Source: Colletes latitarsis
Taxonomy: Eukaryota > Arthropoda > Insecta > Hymenoptera > Colletidae
Direction of reading: 5' to 3'
Assembly (NCBI RefSeq): GCF_051014445.1
Contig: NW_027488370.1
Location: 6,448,001 to 6,512,000 of the forward strand
Length of the DNA stretch: 64,000 nt
The notes under the pieces were generated by a model. It was not told the DNA's origin, did not search any database, and saw only the letters and a program-made list of their open reading frames with translations. Positions 50,001 through 63,209 of the stretch are shown piece by piece; the stretch's first letter is position 1; each line of letters opens with the position of its first letter. The position numbers and the translations under genes were made by a program.

Positions 50001-52664
50001 TCCATCAATATCTTAGAGGACAACGCAAGTTAGGTCTGGGATAGGTCTAGGATTTGCCCTCATCAGGCTCTTACTTTCGCATATTTCTCATACTTCATGG
50101 CTAGATCCTGGGTTATTTCTGGATTGGATCACGTAGTAAAGTGGTAACACACTGAAACATTCAATGGAACCTGGTCTGGATAAATATTTTAGAGGATAAC
50201 GCATCTTAGGTCTGGGTTAGGTCTAAGATTTGCCCTCATCAGGCTCACAATTTAGCGTTTTTCATATACTTCTTGAACAGATCCTGGGCTTTCTCTGGTT
50301 TGGATCACGAAGTAGTGTGGTACCTCACTGAAACAGTCCATTAAACCTGGTTTCGCTCAATATTTTAGAGGATAACGCATGTTAGGTCTAGGTTAGGTCT
50401 GGGATTTGCTCTCATCAGGCTCATTCTTTCGCATATTTCTCATACTTGATGGCTAGATCCTGGGCTTTTTCTGGATTGCATCACGTAGTAATGTAGTACC
50501 ACACTGAACCAGTCAATGAAACCTGGTTTCCATCAATATTTTAGAGGACAACGCAAGTTAGGTCTAGGTGAGGCCTGAGATTTTCACTGATCAGACTCAT
50601 ACTTTCGCATTCTTCACATACTTGTTGAACGGATCCTGGGTTTTTTCTGGTTTTGATCACGTAGTAGTGTGGTACCATACTGAAACATTCAATTAAACCT
50701 GGTCTTGATAAATATTTTAGAGAATAACGCATGTTAGGTCTGGGTTAGGTCCAGGATTTGTCCTCATCAGGCTCATACTTTCGCATATTTCTCATACTTC
50801 ATGGCTAGATCCTGGGCTATTTCTGGATTGGATCACGTAGTAATGTGGTACTACACTGGAACAGTCAATTAAACCTGGTTTTGATCAATATTTTAGAGAA
50901 TAATTCATGTTAGGTCTAGGTTAGGTCAGGGATTTGCCCCCATCAGGCTCATTGTTTCGCATATTTCTCATACTTGATGGCTAGATCCTGGGCTTTTTCT
51001 GGATTGCATCACGTAGTAATGAAGTACAACACTGAAACAGTCAATTAAACCTGGTTTCCATCAATATTTTAGAGGACAACGCATGTTAGGTCTAGGTTAG
51101 GCCTGGGATTTGCTCTCATCAGGCCCATTCTTTCGCATGTTTCTCATACATGTTGAACAGATCCTGGGTTTTTTCTGGTTTGGATCACGAAGTAGTGTGG
51201 TACCACACTGAAACAGTCCATTAAACCTGGTTTCGCTCAATATTACAGAGGATAACGCATGTAAGGTCTAGGTTAGGTCTGGGATTTGCTCTCATCAAGC
51301 TCATTCTTTCGCATATTTCTCATACTTGATGGCTAGATCCTGGGTTTTTTCTGGATTGGATCACGTAGTAATGTGGTACCACACTGAAACAGTCGATTAA
51401 ACCTGGTTTTGATCAATATTTTAGAGGATAACGCAAGTTAAGTCTGGGATTGGTCTGGGATTTGACCTGATCAGACTCATACTTTCGCACACTTCACATA
51501 CTCGCTGAACAGATCCTGGGTTATTTTCTGGTTTGGATCACATAGTAATGTGGTACCACACTGAAACAGTCGAATAAACCAGGTTTCGATCAATATTTTT
51601 GAGGATAACGCATGTTAGGTCTAGGTTAGGCCTGGGATTTTCACTCATCAGACTCATACTTTCGCATTCTTCACATACTTGTTGAACGGATCCTGGGTTT
51701 TTTCTGGTTTGGATCACGTAGTAATGTGGGACCAAACTGAAACAGTCAATTCAACCTGGTTTCGATCAATATTTTAGAGAATAATTCATGTTAGGTCTAG
51801 GTTAGGTCTGGGATTTGCTCTCATCAGGCACATTCTTTCGCATATTTCTCAAACTTGATGGCTAGATCCTGGGCTTTATCTGGATTGCATCACGTAGTAA
51901 TGTGGTACCACACTGAAACTTTCAATTAAACCAGGTCTTGATAAATATTTTAGAGGCTAACGCATGTTAGGTCTGGGTTAGGTCTAGGATTTGCCCTCAT
52001 CAGGCTCATTCTTTCGCATATTTCTCATACTTGATGGCTAGATCCTGGGTTTTTTCTGGTTTGGATCACGTAGTAATGTGGTACCACACTGAAACAGTCG
52101 ATTAAACCTGGTTTCGATCAATATTATAGAGGATAACGCAAGTTAAGTCTGGGAATGGTCTGGGATTTGACCTCATCAGGGTCATACTGTCGCAGTTTTA
52201 GCATACTTGTTGAACGGATCCTGGGTTTTTTCTGGTTTAGATCACGTAGTAATGTGGTACCACACTGAAACAGTCGATTAAACCAGGTTTCGATCAATAT
52301 TTTTGAGGATAACGCATGTTAGGTCTAGGTTAGGCCTGGGATTTGACCTCATCAGACACATACTTACGCATTCTTCACATACTTGTTGAACGGATCCTGG
52401 GTATTTTCTGGTTTGGATCACGTAGTAATGTGGTACCACACTGAAACAGGCGATTAAACCTGGTTTCGGTCAATATTTTTGAGGATAACTCATGTTAGGT
52501 CTAGGTTAGGCCCGGGGTTTTCCCTCATCAGGCTCATTCTTTCGCATATTTCTCATACATGTTGACAGATCCTGGGTTTTTTCGGGTTTGGATCACGTAG
52601 TAATGAAGTACAACACAGAAACAGTCAATTAAACCTGGTTTCGATCAATATTTTAGAGGATAAC
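47033..52664 (+). repeat. 32-monomer higher-order repeat, unit 2 (5632 bp)
   Basis: This is a full-length, nearly identical copy of unit 1. It shares CATATACTTC (near 50264) and CATTGTTTCGC (near 50950) with unit 1 but not with unit 3, so units 1 and 2 are the closest pair. A private change is CAGTCGAATAAACC near 51568, where the other units read CAGTCGATTAAACC. Confidence 0.92.
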
Positions 52665-55600
52665 GCAAGTTAGGTCTGGGATAGGTCTGGGATTTGACCT
52701 CATCAGACTCATACTTTCGCACACTTCACATACTCCTTGAACAGATCCTGGGTTATTTTCTGGTTTGGATCACATAGTAATGTGGTACCACACTGAAACA
52801 GTCGATTAAACCAGGTTTCGATCTATATTTTAGAGGATAACGCATGTTAGGTCTAGGTTAGGCCTGGGATTTTCACCCATCAGACTCATACTTTCGCATT
52901 CTTCACATACTTGTTGAACGGATCCTGGGTTTTGTCTGGTTTGGATCACGTAGTAATGTGGGACCACACTGAAACAGTCAAGTAAACCTGTTCTCGATCA
53001 ATATTTTAGAGAATAATTCATGTTAGGTCTAGGTTAGGTCTGGGGTTTGCTCTCATCAGGCTCATTCTTTCGCGTATTTCTCATACTTGATGGCTAGATC
53101 CTGGGCTTTTTCTGGATTGCATCACGTAGTAATGAAGTACAACACTGAAACAGTCAACTAAACCTGGTTTCGATCAATATCTTAGAGGACAACGCAAGTT
53201 AGGTCTGGGATAGGTCTGGGATTTGCCCTCATCAGGCTCATACTTTCGCATATTTCTCATACTTCATGGCTAGATCCTGGGCTATTTCTGGATTGGATCA
53301 CGTAGTAATGTGGTACCACACTGAAACAGTCAATTAAACCTGGTTTTGATCAATATTTTAGAGAATAATTCATGTTAGGTCTAGGTTAGGTCTGGGATTT
53401 GCTCTCATCAGGCTCATTCTTTCGCATATTTCTCATACTTGATGGCTAGATCCTGGGCTTTTTCTGGATTGCATCACGTAGTGAAGTGGTACCACACTGA
53501 AACAGTCAATGAAACCTGGTTTCCATCACTATTTTAGAGGACAACGCATGTTAGGTCTAGGTTAGGCCTGGGATTTGCCCTCATCAGGGTCATACTGTCG
53601 CAGTTTTAGCATACTTGTTGAACGGATCCTGGGTTTTTTCTGGTTTGGTTCACGTAGTAATGTGGTACCACACTGAAACATTCAATTAAACCTGGTCTTG
53701 ATAAATATTTTAGAGGATAACGCATGTTAGGTTTGGGTTGGGTCTAGGATTTGCCCTCATCAGGCTCATACTTTCGCATATTTCTCATACTTCATGGCTA
53801 GATCCTGGGCTATTTCTGGATTGGATCACGTAGTAATGTGGTACTACACTGAAACAGTCAATTAAACCTGGTTTTGATCAATATTTTAGAGAATAATTCA
53901 TGTTAGGTCTAGGTTAGGTCTGGGATTTGCTCCCATCAGGCTCATTCTTTCGCATATTTCTCATACTTGATGGCTAGATCCTGGGCTGCTTTTGGATTGT
54001 ATCAGGTAGTAAAGTGGTACCGCACTGAAACATTCAATGAAACCTGGTCTGGATAAATATTTTAGAGGATAACGCATCTTAGGTCTGGGTTAGGTCTAAG
54101 ATTTGCCCCCATCAGGCTCACAGTTTAGCGTTTTTCACATACTTCTTGAACAGATCCTGGGCTTTCTCTGGTTTGGATCACGAAGTAGTGTGGTACCACA
54201 CTGAAACAGTCCAATAAACCTGGTCTGGATAAATATTTTAGAGGATAACGCATCTTAGGTCTGGGTTAGGTCTAAGATTTGCCCTCATCAGGCTCAAAGT
54301 TTAGCGTTTTTCACATACTTGTTGAACAGATCCTGGGTTTTTTCTGGTTTGGATCACGAAGTAGTGTGGTACCACACTGAAACAGTCCATTAAACCTGGT
54401 TTCGCTCAATATTTTAGAGGATAACGCATGTTAGGTCTAGGATAGGTCTGGGACTTGCTCTCATCAGGCTCATTCTTTCGGATATTTCTCATACTTGATG
54501 GCTAGATCCTGGGCTTTTTCTGGATTGCATCACGTAGTAATATAGTACCACAATGAAGCAGTCAATGAAACCTGGTTTCCATCAATATTTTAGAGGACAA
54601 CGCATGTTAGGTCTAGGTTAGGCCTGGGATTTTCACCCATCAGACTCATACTTTCGCATTCTTCACATACTTGTTGAACGGATCCTGGGTTTTGTCTGGT
54701 TTGGATCACGTAGTAATGTGGGACCACACTGAAACAGTCAAGTAAACCTGTTCTCGATCAATATTTTAGAGAATAATTCATGTTAGGTCTAGGTTAGGTC
54801 TGGGGTTTGCTCTCATCAGGCTCATTCTTTCGCGTATTTCTCATACTTGATGGCTAGATCCTGGGCTTTTTCTGGATTGCATCACGTAGTGATGAAGTAC
54901 AACACTGAAACAGTCAACTAAACCTGGTTTCGATCAATATCTTAGAGGACAACGCAAGTTAGGTCTGGGATAGGTCTGGGATTTGCCCTCATCAGGCTCA
55001 TACTTTCGCATATTTCTCATACTTCATGGCTAGATCCTGGGCTATTTCTGGATTTGATCACGTAGTAATGTGGTACCACACTGATACAGTCAATTAAACC
55101 TGGTTTTGATCAATATTTTAGAGAATAATTCATGTTAGGTCTAGGTTAGGTCAGGGATTTGCTCCCATCAGGCTCATTCTTTCGCATATTTCTCATACTT
55201 GATGGCTAGATCCTGGGCTTTTTCTGGTTTGGATCACGTAGTAATGTGGGACCACACTGAAACAGTCAAGTAAACCTGTTCTCGATCAATATTTTAGAGA
55301 ATAATTCATGTTAGGTCTAGGTTAGGTCTGGGATTTGCCTCATCAGGCTCATTCTTTCGCATATTTCTCAATCTTGATGGCTAGATCCTGGGCTTTTTCT
55401 GGATTGCATCACGTAGTAATGTGGTACTACACTGAAACATTCAATTAAACCTGTTTTCGATTAATATTTTAGAGAATAATTCATGTTAGGTCTAGGATAG
55501 GTCTGGGATTTGCTCTCATCAGGCTGATTCTTTCGCATATTTCTCATACATGTTGAACAGATCCTAGGTTTTTTCGGGTTTGGATCACATAGTAATGAAG

Positions 55601-57640
55601 TACAACACTGAAACAGTCAATTAAACATGGTTTCCATCAATATCTTAGAGGACAACGCAAGTTAGGTCTGGGATAGGTCTAGGATTTGCCCTCATCAGGC
55701 TCTTACTTTCGCATATTTCTCATACTTCATGGCTAGATCCTGGGTTATTTCTGGATTGGATCACGTAGTAAAGTGGTAACACACTGAAACATTCAATGGA
55801 ACCTGGTCTGGATAAATATTTTAGAGGATAACGCATCTTAGGTCTGGGTTAGGTCTAAGATTTGCCCTCATCAGGCTCACAATTTAGCGTTTTTCACATA
55901 CTTCTTGAACAGATCCTGGGCTTTCTCTGGTTTGGAACACGAAGTAGTGTGGTACCTCACTGAAACAGTCCATTAAACCTGGTTTCGCTCAATATTTTAG
56001 AGGATAACGCATGTTAGGTCTAGGTTAGGTCTGGGATTTGCTCTCATCAGGCTCATTCTTTCGCATATTTCTCATACTTGATGGCTAGATCCTGGGCTTT
56101 TTCTGGATTGCATCACGTAGTAATGTAGTACCACACTGAACCAGTCAATGAAACCTGGTTTCCATCAATATTTTAGAGGACAACGCAAGTTAGGTCTAGG
56201 TGAGGCCTGAGATTTTCACTGATCAGACTCATACTTTCGCATTCTTCACATACTTGTTGAACGGATCCTGGGTTTTTTCTGGTTTTGATCACGTAGTAGT
56301 GTGGTACCATACTGAAACATTCAATTAAACCTGGTCTTGATAAATATTTTAGAGAATAACGCATGTTAGGTCTGGGTTAGGTCCAGGATTTGTCCTCATC
56401 AGGCTCATACTTTCGCATATTTCTCATACTTCATGGCTAGATCCTGGGCTATTTCTGGATTGGATCACGTAGTAATGTGGTACTACACTGGAACAGTCAA
56501 TTAAACCTGGTTTTGATCAATATTTTAGAGAATAATTCATGTTAGGTCTAGGTTAGGTCAGGGATTTGCCCCCATCAGGCTCATTCTTTCGCATATTTCT
56601 CATACTTGATGGCTAGATCCTGGGCTTTTTCTGGATTGCATCACGTAGTAATGAAGTACAACACTGAAACAGTCAATTAAACCTGGTTTCCATCAATATT
56701 TTAGAGGACAACGCATGTTAGGTCTAGGTTAGGCCTGGGATTTGCTCTCATCAGGCCCATTCTTTCGCATGTTTCTCATACATGTTGAACAGATCCTGGG
56801 TTTTTTCTGGTTTGGATCACGAAGTAGTGTGGTACCACACTGAAACAGTCCATTAAACCTGGTTTCGCTCAATATTACAGAGGATAACGCATGTAAGGTC
56901 TAGGTTAGGTCTGGGATTTGCTCTCATCAAGCTCATTCTTTCGCATATTTCTCATACTTGATGGCTAGATCCTGGGTTTTTTCTGGATTGGATCACGTAG
57001 TAATGTGGTACCACACTGAAACAGTCGATTAAACCTGGTTTTGATCAATATTTTAGAGGATAACGCAAGTTAAGTCTGGGATTGGTCTGGGATTTGACCT
57101 GATCAGACTCATACTTTCGCACACTTCACATACTCGCTGAACAGATCCTGGGTTATTTTCTGGTTTGGATCACATAGTAATGTGGTACCACACTGAAACA
57201 GTCGATTAAACCAGGTTTCGATCAATATTTTTGAGGATAACGCACGTTAGGTCTAGGTTAGGCCTGGGATTTTCACTCATCAGACTCATACTTTCGCATT
57301 CTTCACATACTTGTTGAACGGATCCTGGGTTTTTTCTGGTTTGGATCACGTAGTAATGTGGGACCAAACTGAAACAGTCAATTCAACCTGGTTTCGATCA
57401 ATATTTTAGAGAATAATTCATGTTAGGTCTAGGTTAGGTCTGGGATTTGCTCTCATCAGGCACATTCTTTCGCATATTTCTCAAACTTGATGGCTAGATC
57501 CTGGGCTTTATCTGGATTGCATCACGTAGTAATGTGGTACCACACTGAAACTTTCAATTAAACCAGGTCTTGATAAATATTTTAGAGGCTAACGCATGTT
57601 AGGTCTGGGTTAGGTCTAGGATTTGCCCTCATCAGGCTCA
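52665..57640 (+). repeat. 32-monomer higher-order repeat, unit 3 (partial, about 28 monomers)
   Basis: This matches units 1 and 2 for 4976 bp and then leaves them after CATCAGGCTCAT at about 57640. The other units continue TCTTTCGC / TTGATGGC while this one continues ACTTTCGC / TTCATGGC into segment B. Private changes include TTTGGAACACG near 55935 and AACGCACGTTAGG near 57240. At CACATACTTC and CATTCTTTCGC it has the same state as the outer segment A, which is probably ancestral. Confidence 0.9.
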
Positions 57641-60600
57641 TACTTTCGCATATTTCTCATACTTCATGGCTAGATCCTGGGCTTTTTCTGGATTGCGTCA
57701 CGTAGTAAAGTGGTACCACACTGAAACATGCAATGAAACCTGGTTTCGATCAATATTTTAGAGGATAACGCATGTTAGGTCTAGGTTAGGCCTGGGATTT
57801 TCCCTCATCAGACTCATACTTTCGCATTCTTCACATACTTGTTGAACGGATCCTGGGTTTTTTCTGGTTTGGATCACGTAGTATTGTGGGACCACACTGA
57901 AGCAGTCAAGTAAACCTGGTTTCCATCAATATTTTAGAGAATAATTCATGTTAGGTCTAGGTCAGGTCTGGGATTTGCTCTCATCAGGCACATTCTTTCG
58001 CATATTTCTCATACATGTTGAACAGATACTGGGTTTTTTCTGGTTTGGATCACGTAGTAATGTGGGACCACACTGAAACAGTCGACTAAACCTGGTTTCG
58101 ATCAATATTTTAGAGGATAACGCATGTTAGGTCTAGGTTAGGCCTGGGATTTTCCCTCATCAGACTTATACTTTCGCATTCTTCACATACTTGTTGAACG
58201 GATCCTGGGTTTTTTCTGGTTTGGATCACGTAGTATTGTGGGACCACACTGAAGCAGTCATGTAAACCTGGTTTCGATCAATATTTTAGAGAATAATTCA
58301 TGTTAGGTCTAGGTTAGGTCTGCGATTTGCTCTCATCAGGCTCATTCTTTCGCATATTTCTCATACATGTTGAACACATACTGGGTTTTTTCTGGTTTGG
58401 ATCACGTAGTAATGTGGGACCACACTGAAACAATCAATTAAACCTGATCTTGATAAATATTTTAGAGGATAACGCATGTTAGCTCTGGGTTAGGTCTAGG
58501 ATTTGCTCTCATCAGGCTCTTACTTTCGCATATTTCTCATACTTGATGGCTAGATCCTGGGCTTTTTCTGGATTGCATCACGTAGTAATGAAGTACAACA
58601 CTGAAACAGTCAATTGAACCTGGTTTCGATCAATATTTTAGAGAATAATTCATGTTAAGTCTAGGTTAGGTCTGGGATTTGCTCTCATCAGGCTCATTCT
58701 TTCGCATATTTCTCATACTTGATGGCTAGATCCTGGGCTTTTTCTGAATTGCATCACGTTGTAATGAAGTACAACACTGAAACAGTCAATTAAACCTGGT
58801 TTCCATCAATATTCTAGAGGACAACGCATGTTAGGTCTAGGTTAGGCCTGGGATTTGCCCTCATCAGAGTCATACTGTCGCAGTTTTAACATACTTGTTG
58901 AACGGATCCTGGGTTTTTTCTGGTTTGGTTCACGTAGTAATGTGGTACCACACTGAAACATTCAATTAAACCTTTTCTTGATAAATATTTTAGAGGATAA
59001 CGCATGTTAGGTTTGGGTTAGGTCTGAGGTTTGGCCCTCATCAGGCTTATACTTTCGCATATTTCTCATACTTCATGGCTAGATCCTGGGCTGTTTCTGG
59101 ATTGTATCAGGTAGTAAAGTGGTACCACACTGAAACATTCAATGAAACCTGCTCTGGATAAATATTTTAGAGGATAACGCATCTTAGGTCTGGGTTAGGT
59201 CTAAGATTTGCCCTCATCAGGCTCACAGTTTAGCGTTTTTCACATACTTCTAGAACAGATCCTGGGCTTTCTCTGGTTTGGATCACGAAGTAGTGTGGTA
59301 CCACACTGAAACAGTCCATTAAACCTGGTTTCGCTCAATATTTTAGAGGATAACGCATGTTAGGTCTAGGTTAGGTCTGGAATTTGCTCTCATCAGGCTC
59401 ATTCTTTCGCATATTTCTCATACTGGATGGCTAGATCCTGGGCTTTTTCTGGATTGCATCACGTAGTAATGTAGTACCACACTGAAACAGTCAATGAAAC
59501 CTGGTTTCCAACAATATTTTAGAGGACAACGCAAGTTAGGTCTAGGTAAGGCCTCAGATTTTCACTGATCAGACTCATACTTTCGCATTCTTCACATACT
59601 TGTTGAACGGATCCTGGGTTTTTTCTGGTTTGGATCACGTCGTATTGTGGTACCACACAGAAACATTCAATTAAACCTGGTCTTGATAAATATTTTAGAG
59701 GATAACGCATGTTAGGTTTGGGTTAGGTCTAGGATTTGCCCTCATCAGGCTCATACTTTCGCATTCTTCACATACTTGTTGAACGGATCCTGGGTTTTTT
59801 CTGGTTTAGATCACGCAGTAATGTGGTACCACACTGAAACAGTCAAATAAACTTGGTTTTGATCAATATTTTAGAGAATAATTCATGTTAGGTCTAGGTT
59901 AGGTCTGGGATTTGCTCCCATCAGGCTCATTCTTTCGCATATTTCTCATACTTGATGGCTAGATCCTGGGCTATTTCTGGATTGGATCACGTAGTAATGT
60001 GGTACCACACTGAAACAGTCAAATAAACCTGGTTTCGATTAATATTTTAGAGAATAATTCATGTTAGGTCTAGGTTAGGTCTGGGATGTGCTCCGATCAG
60101 GCTCATTCTTTCGCATATTTCTCATACTTGATGGCTAGATCCTGGGCTTTTTCTGGATTGCATCACGTAGTAATGGAGTACAACACTGAAACAGTCAATT
60201 AAACCTGGTTTCCATCAATATTCTAGAGGACAACGCATGTTAGATCTAGGTTAGGCCTGGGAATTGCCCTCATCAGGGTCATACTGTCGCAGTTTTAACA
60301 TACTTGTTGAACGGATCCTGGGTTTTTTCCGGTTTGGTTCACGTAGTAATGTGTTACCACACTGAAACACTCAATTAAACCTGGTCTTGATAAATATTTT
60401 AGAGGATAACGCATGTTAGGTTTGGGTTAGGTCTAGGATTTGCCCTCATCAGGCTCATACTTTCGCATATTTCTCATACTTCATGGCTAGATCCTGGGCT
60501 GTTTCTGGATTGTATCATGTAGTAATGTGGCACCACGCTGAAACAGTCGATTAAACCTGGTTTCGATCAATATTCTATAGGATAACGCAAGTTAAGTCTG

Positions 60601-61800
60601 GGATAGGTCTGGGATTTGACATCATCAGACTCATACTTTCGCGTTTTTCACATACTTGTTGAACAGATCCTGGGTTTTTTCTGGTTTGGATCACCTAGTA
60701 ATATGGGACCACACGGAAACAGTCAAGTAAACCTGGTTTCGATCAATATTTTAGAGGATAACGCATGTTAGGTCTAGGTTAGGCCTGGGATTTTCACTCA
60801 TCAGACTCATACTTTCGCATTCTTCACATACTTGTTGAACGGATCCTGGGTTTTTTCTGGTTTGGATCACGTAGTAATGTGGGACCACACTGAAGCATTC
60901 AATGAAACCTGGTCTGGATAAATATTTTAGAGGATAACGCATCTTAGGTCTGGGTTAGGTCTAAGATTTGCCCTCATCAGGCTCACAGTTTAGCGTTTTT
61001 CACATACTTGTTGAGCAGATCCTGGGTTTTTTCTGGTTTGGATCACGAAGTAGTGTGGTACCACACTGAAACAGTCCATTAAACCTGGTTTCGCTCAATA
61101 TTATAGCGGATAACGCATGTAAGGTCTAGGTTAGCTCTGGGATTTGCTCTCATCAGGCTCATTCTTTCGCATATTTCTCATACTTGATGGCTAGATCCTG
61201 GGTTTTTTCTGGTTTGGATCACGTAGTAATGTGGTACCACACTGAAACAGTCGATTAAACCTGGTTTCGATCAATATTTTAGAGGATAACGCATGTTAGG
61301 TCTAGGTTAGGCCTGGGATTTTCCCTCATCAGACTCATACTTTCGCATTCTTCACATACTTGTTGAACGGATCCTGGGTTTTTTCTGGTTTGGATCACGT
61401 AGTATTGTGGGACCACACTGAAGCAGTCAAGTAAACCTGGTTTCCATCAATATTTTAGAGAATAATTCATGTTAGGTCTAGGTTAGGTCTGGGATTTGCT
61501 CTCATCAGGCTCATTCTTTCGCATATTTCTCATACATGTTGAACAGATACTGGGTTTTTTCTGGTTTGGATCATGTAGTAATGTGGGACCACACTGAAAC
61601 AGTCGACTAAACCTGGTTTCGAGCAATATTTTAGGGGATAACGCATGTTAGGTCTAGGTTAGGCCTGGGATTTTCACTCATCAGACTTATACTTTCGCAT
61701 ATTTCTCATACTTCATGGCTAGATCCTGGGCTATTTCTGGATTGGATCACGTAGTAAAGTGGTACCACACTGAAACATTCAATGAAACCTGGTCTGGATA

Positions 61801-63209
61801 AATATTTTAGAGGATAACGCTTCTTAGGTCTGGGTCAGGTCTAAGATTTGCCCTCGTCAGGCTCACATTTTAGCGTTTTTCACATACTTCTAAAACAGAT
61901 CCTGGGCTTTCTCTGGTTTGGATCACGAAGTTGTGTGGTACCACACTGAAACAGTCCATTAAACCTGGTTTCGCTCAATATTTTAGAGGATAACGCATGT
62001 TAGGTCTAGGTTAGGTCTGGGATTTGCTCTCATCAGGCTCATTCTTTCGCATATTTCTCATACTTGATGGCTAGATCCTGGGCTTTTTCTGGATTGCATC
62101 ACGTAGTAATGAAGTACAACACTGAAGCAGTCAATTAAACCTGGTTTCGATCAATATTTTAGAGAATAATTCATGTTAAGTCTAGGTTAGGTCTGGGATT
62201 TGCTCTCATCAGGCTCATTCTTTCGCATATTTCTCATACTTGATGGCTAGATCCTGGGCTTTTTCTGAATTGCATCACGTAGTAATGAAGTACAACACTG
62301 AAACAGTCAATTAAACCTGGTTTCCATCAATATTCTAGAGGACAACGCATGTTAGGTCTAGGTTAGGCCTGGGATTTGCCCTCATCAGAGTCATACTGTC
62401 GCAGTTTTAACATACTTGTTGAACGGATCCTGGGTTTTTTCTGGTTTGGTTCACGTAGTAATGTGGTACCACACTGAAACATTCAATTAAACCTTTTCTT
62501 GGTAAATATTTTAGAGGATAACGCATGTTAGGTTTGGGTTAGGTCTGAGGTTTGGCCCTCATCAGGCTTATACTTTCGCATATTTCTCATACTTCATGGC
62601 TAGATCCTGGGCTGTTTCTGGATTGTATCAGGTAGTAAAGTGGTACCACACTGAAACATTCAATGAAACCTGCTCTGGATAAATATTTTAGAGGATAACG
62701 CATCTTAGGTCTGGGTTAGGTCTAAGATTTGCCCTCATCAGGCTCACAGTTTAGCGTTTTTCACATACTTCTTGAACAGATCCTGGGCTTTCTCTGGTTT
62801 GGATCACGAAGTAGTGTGGTACCACACTGAAACAGTCCATTAAACCTGGTTTCGCTCAATATTTTAGAGGATAACGCATGTTAGGTATAGGTTAGGTCTG
62901 GGATTTGCTCTCATCAGGCTCATTCTTTCGCATATTTCTCATACATGTTGAACACATACTGGGTTTTTTCTGGTTTGGATCACGTAGTAATGTGGGACCA
63001 CACTGAAACAATCAATTAAACCTGATCTTGATAAATATTTTAGAGGATAACGCATGTTAGCTCTGGGTTAGGTCTAGGATTTGCTCTCATCAGGCTCTTA
63101 CTTTCGCATATTTCTCATACTTCATGGCTAGATCCTGGGCTATTTCTGGATTGGATCACGTAGTAAAGTGGTACCACACTGAAACATTCAATGAAACCTG
63201 GTCTGGATA
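61801..63209 (+). repeat. Eight-monomer tandem duplication, unit 1
   Basis: From AATATTTTAGAGGATAACGC followed by TTCTTAGGTCTGGGTCAGG, the series repeats 1409 bases later at 63210. The rare GCTTCTTAGG form occurs at 61819, 63228 and 63932. The last spacing is 704 bp (four monomers), so the second round was cut short by a further exchange. Confidence 0.8.

Noticed and set aside
3482..60942. Recurrent minus-strand open frames of about 63 codons starting MRYPLKYLSRPGL or similar
   Set aside because: They are the same piece of the satellite monomer read backwards. Their coordinates differ by near-multiples of 176 bp, they lack any known domain, and they appear or vanish with single substitutions. 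176 is not divisible by three, so no frame continues through the array.
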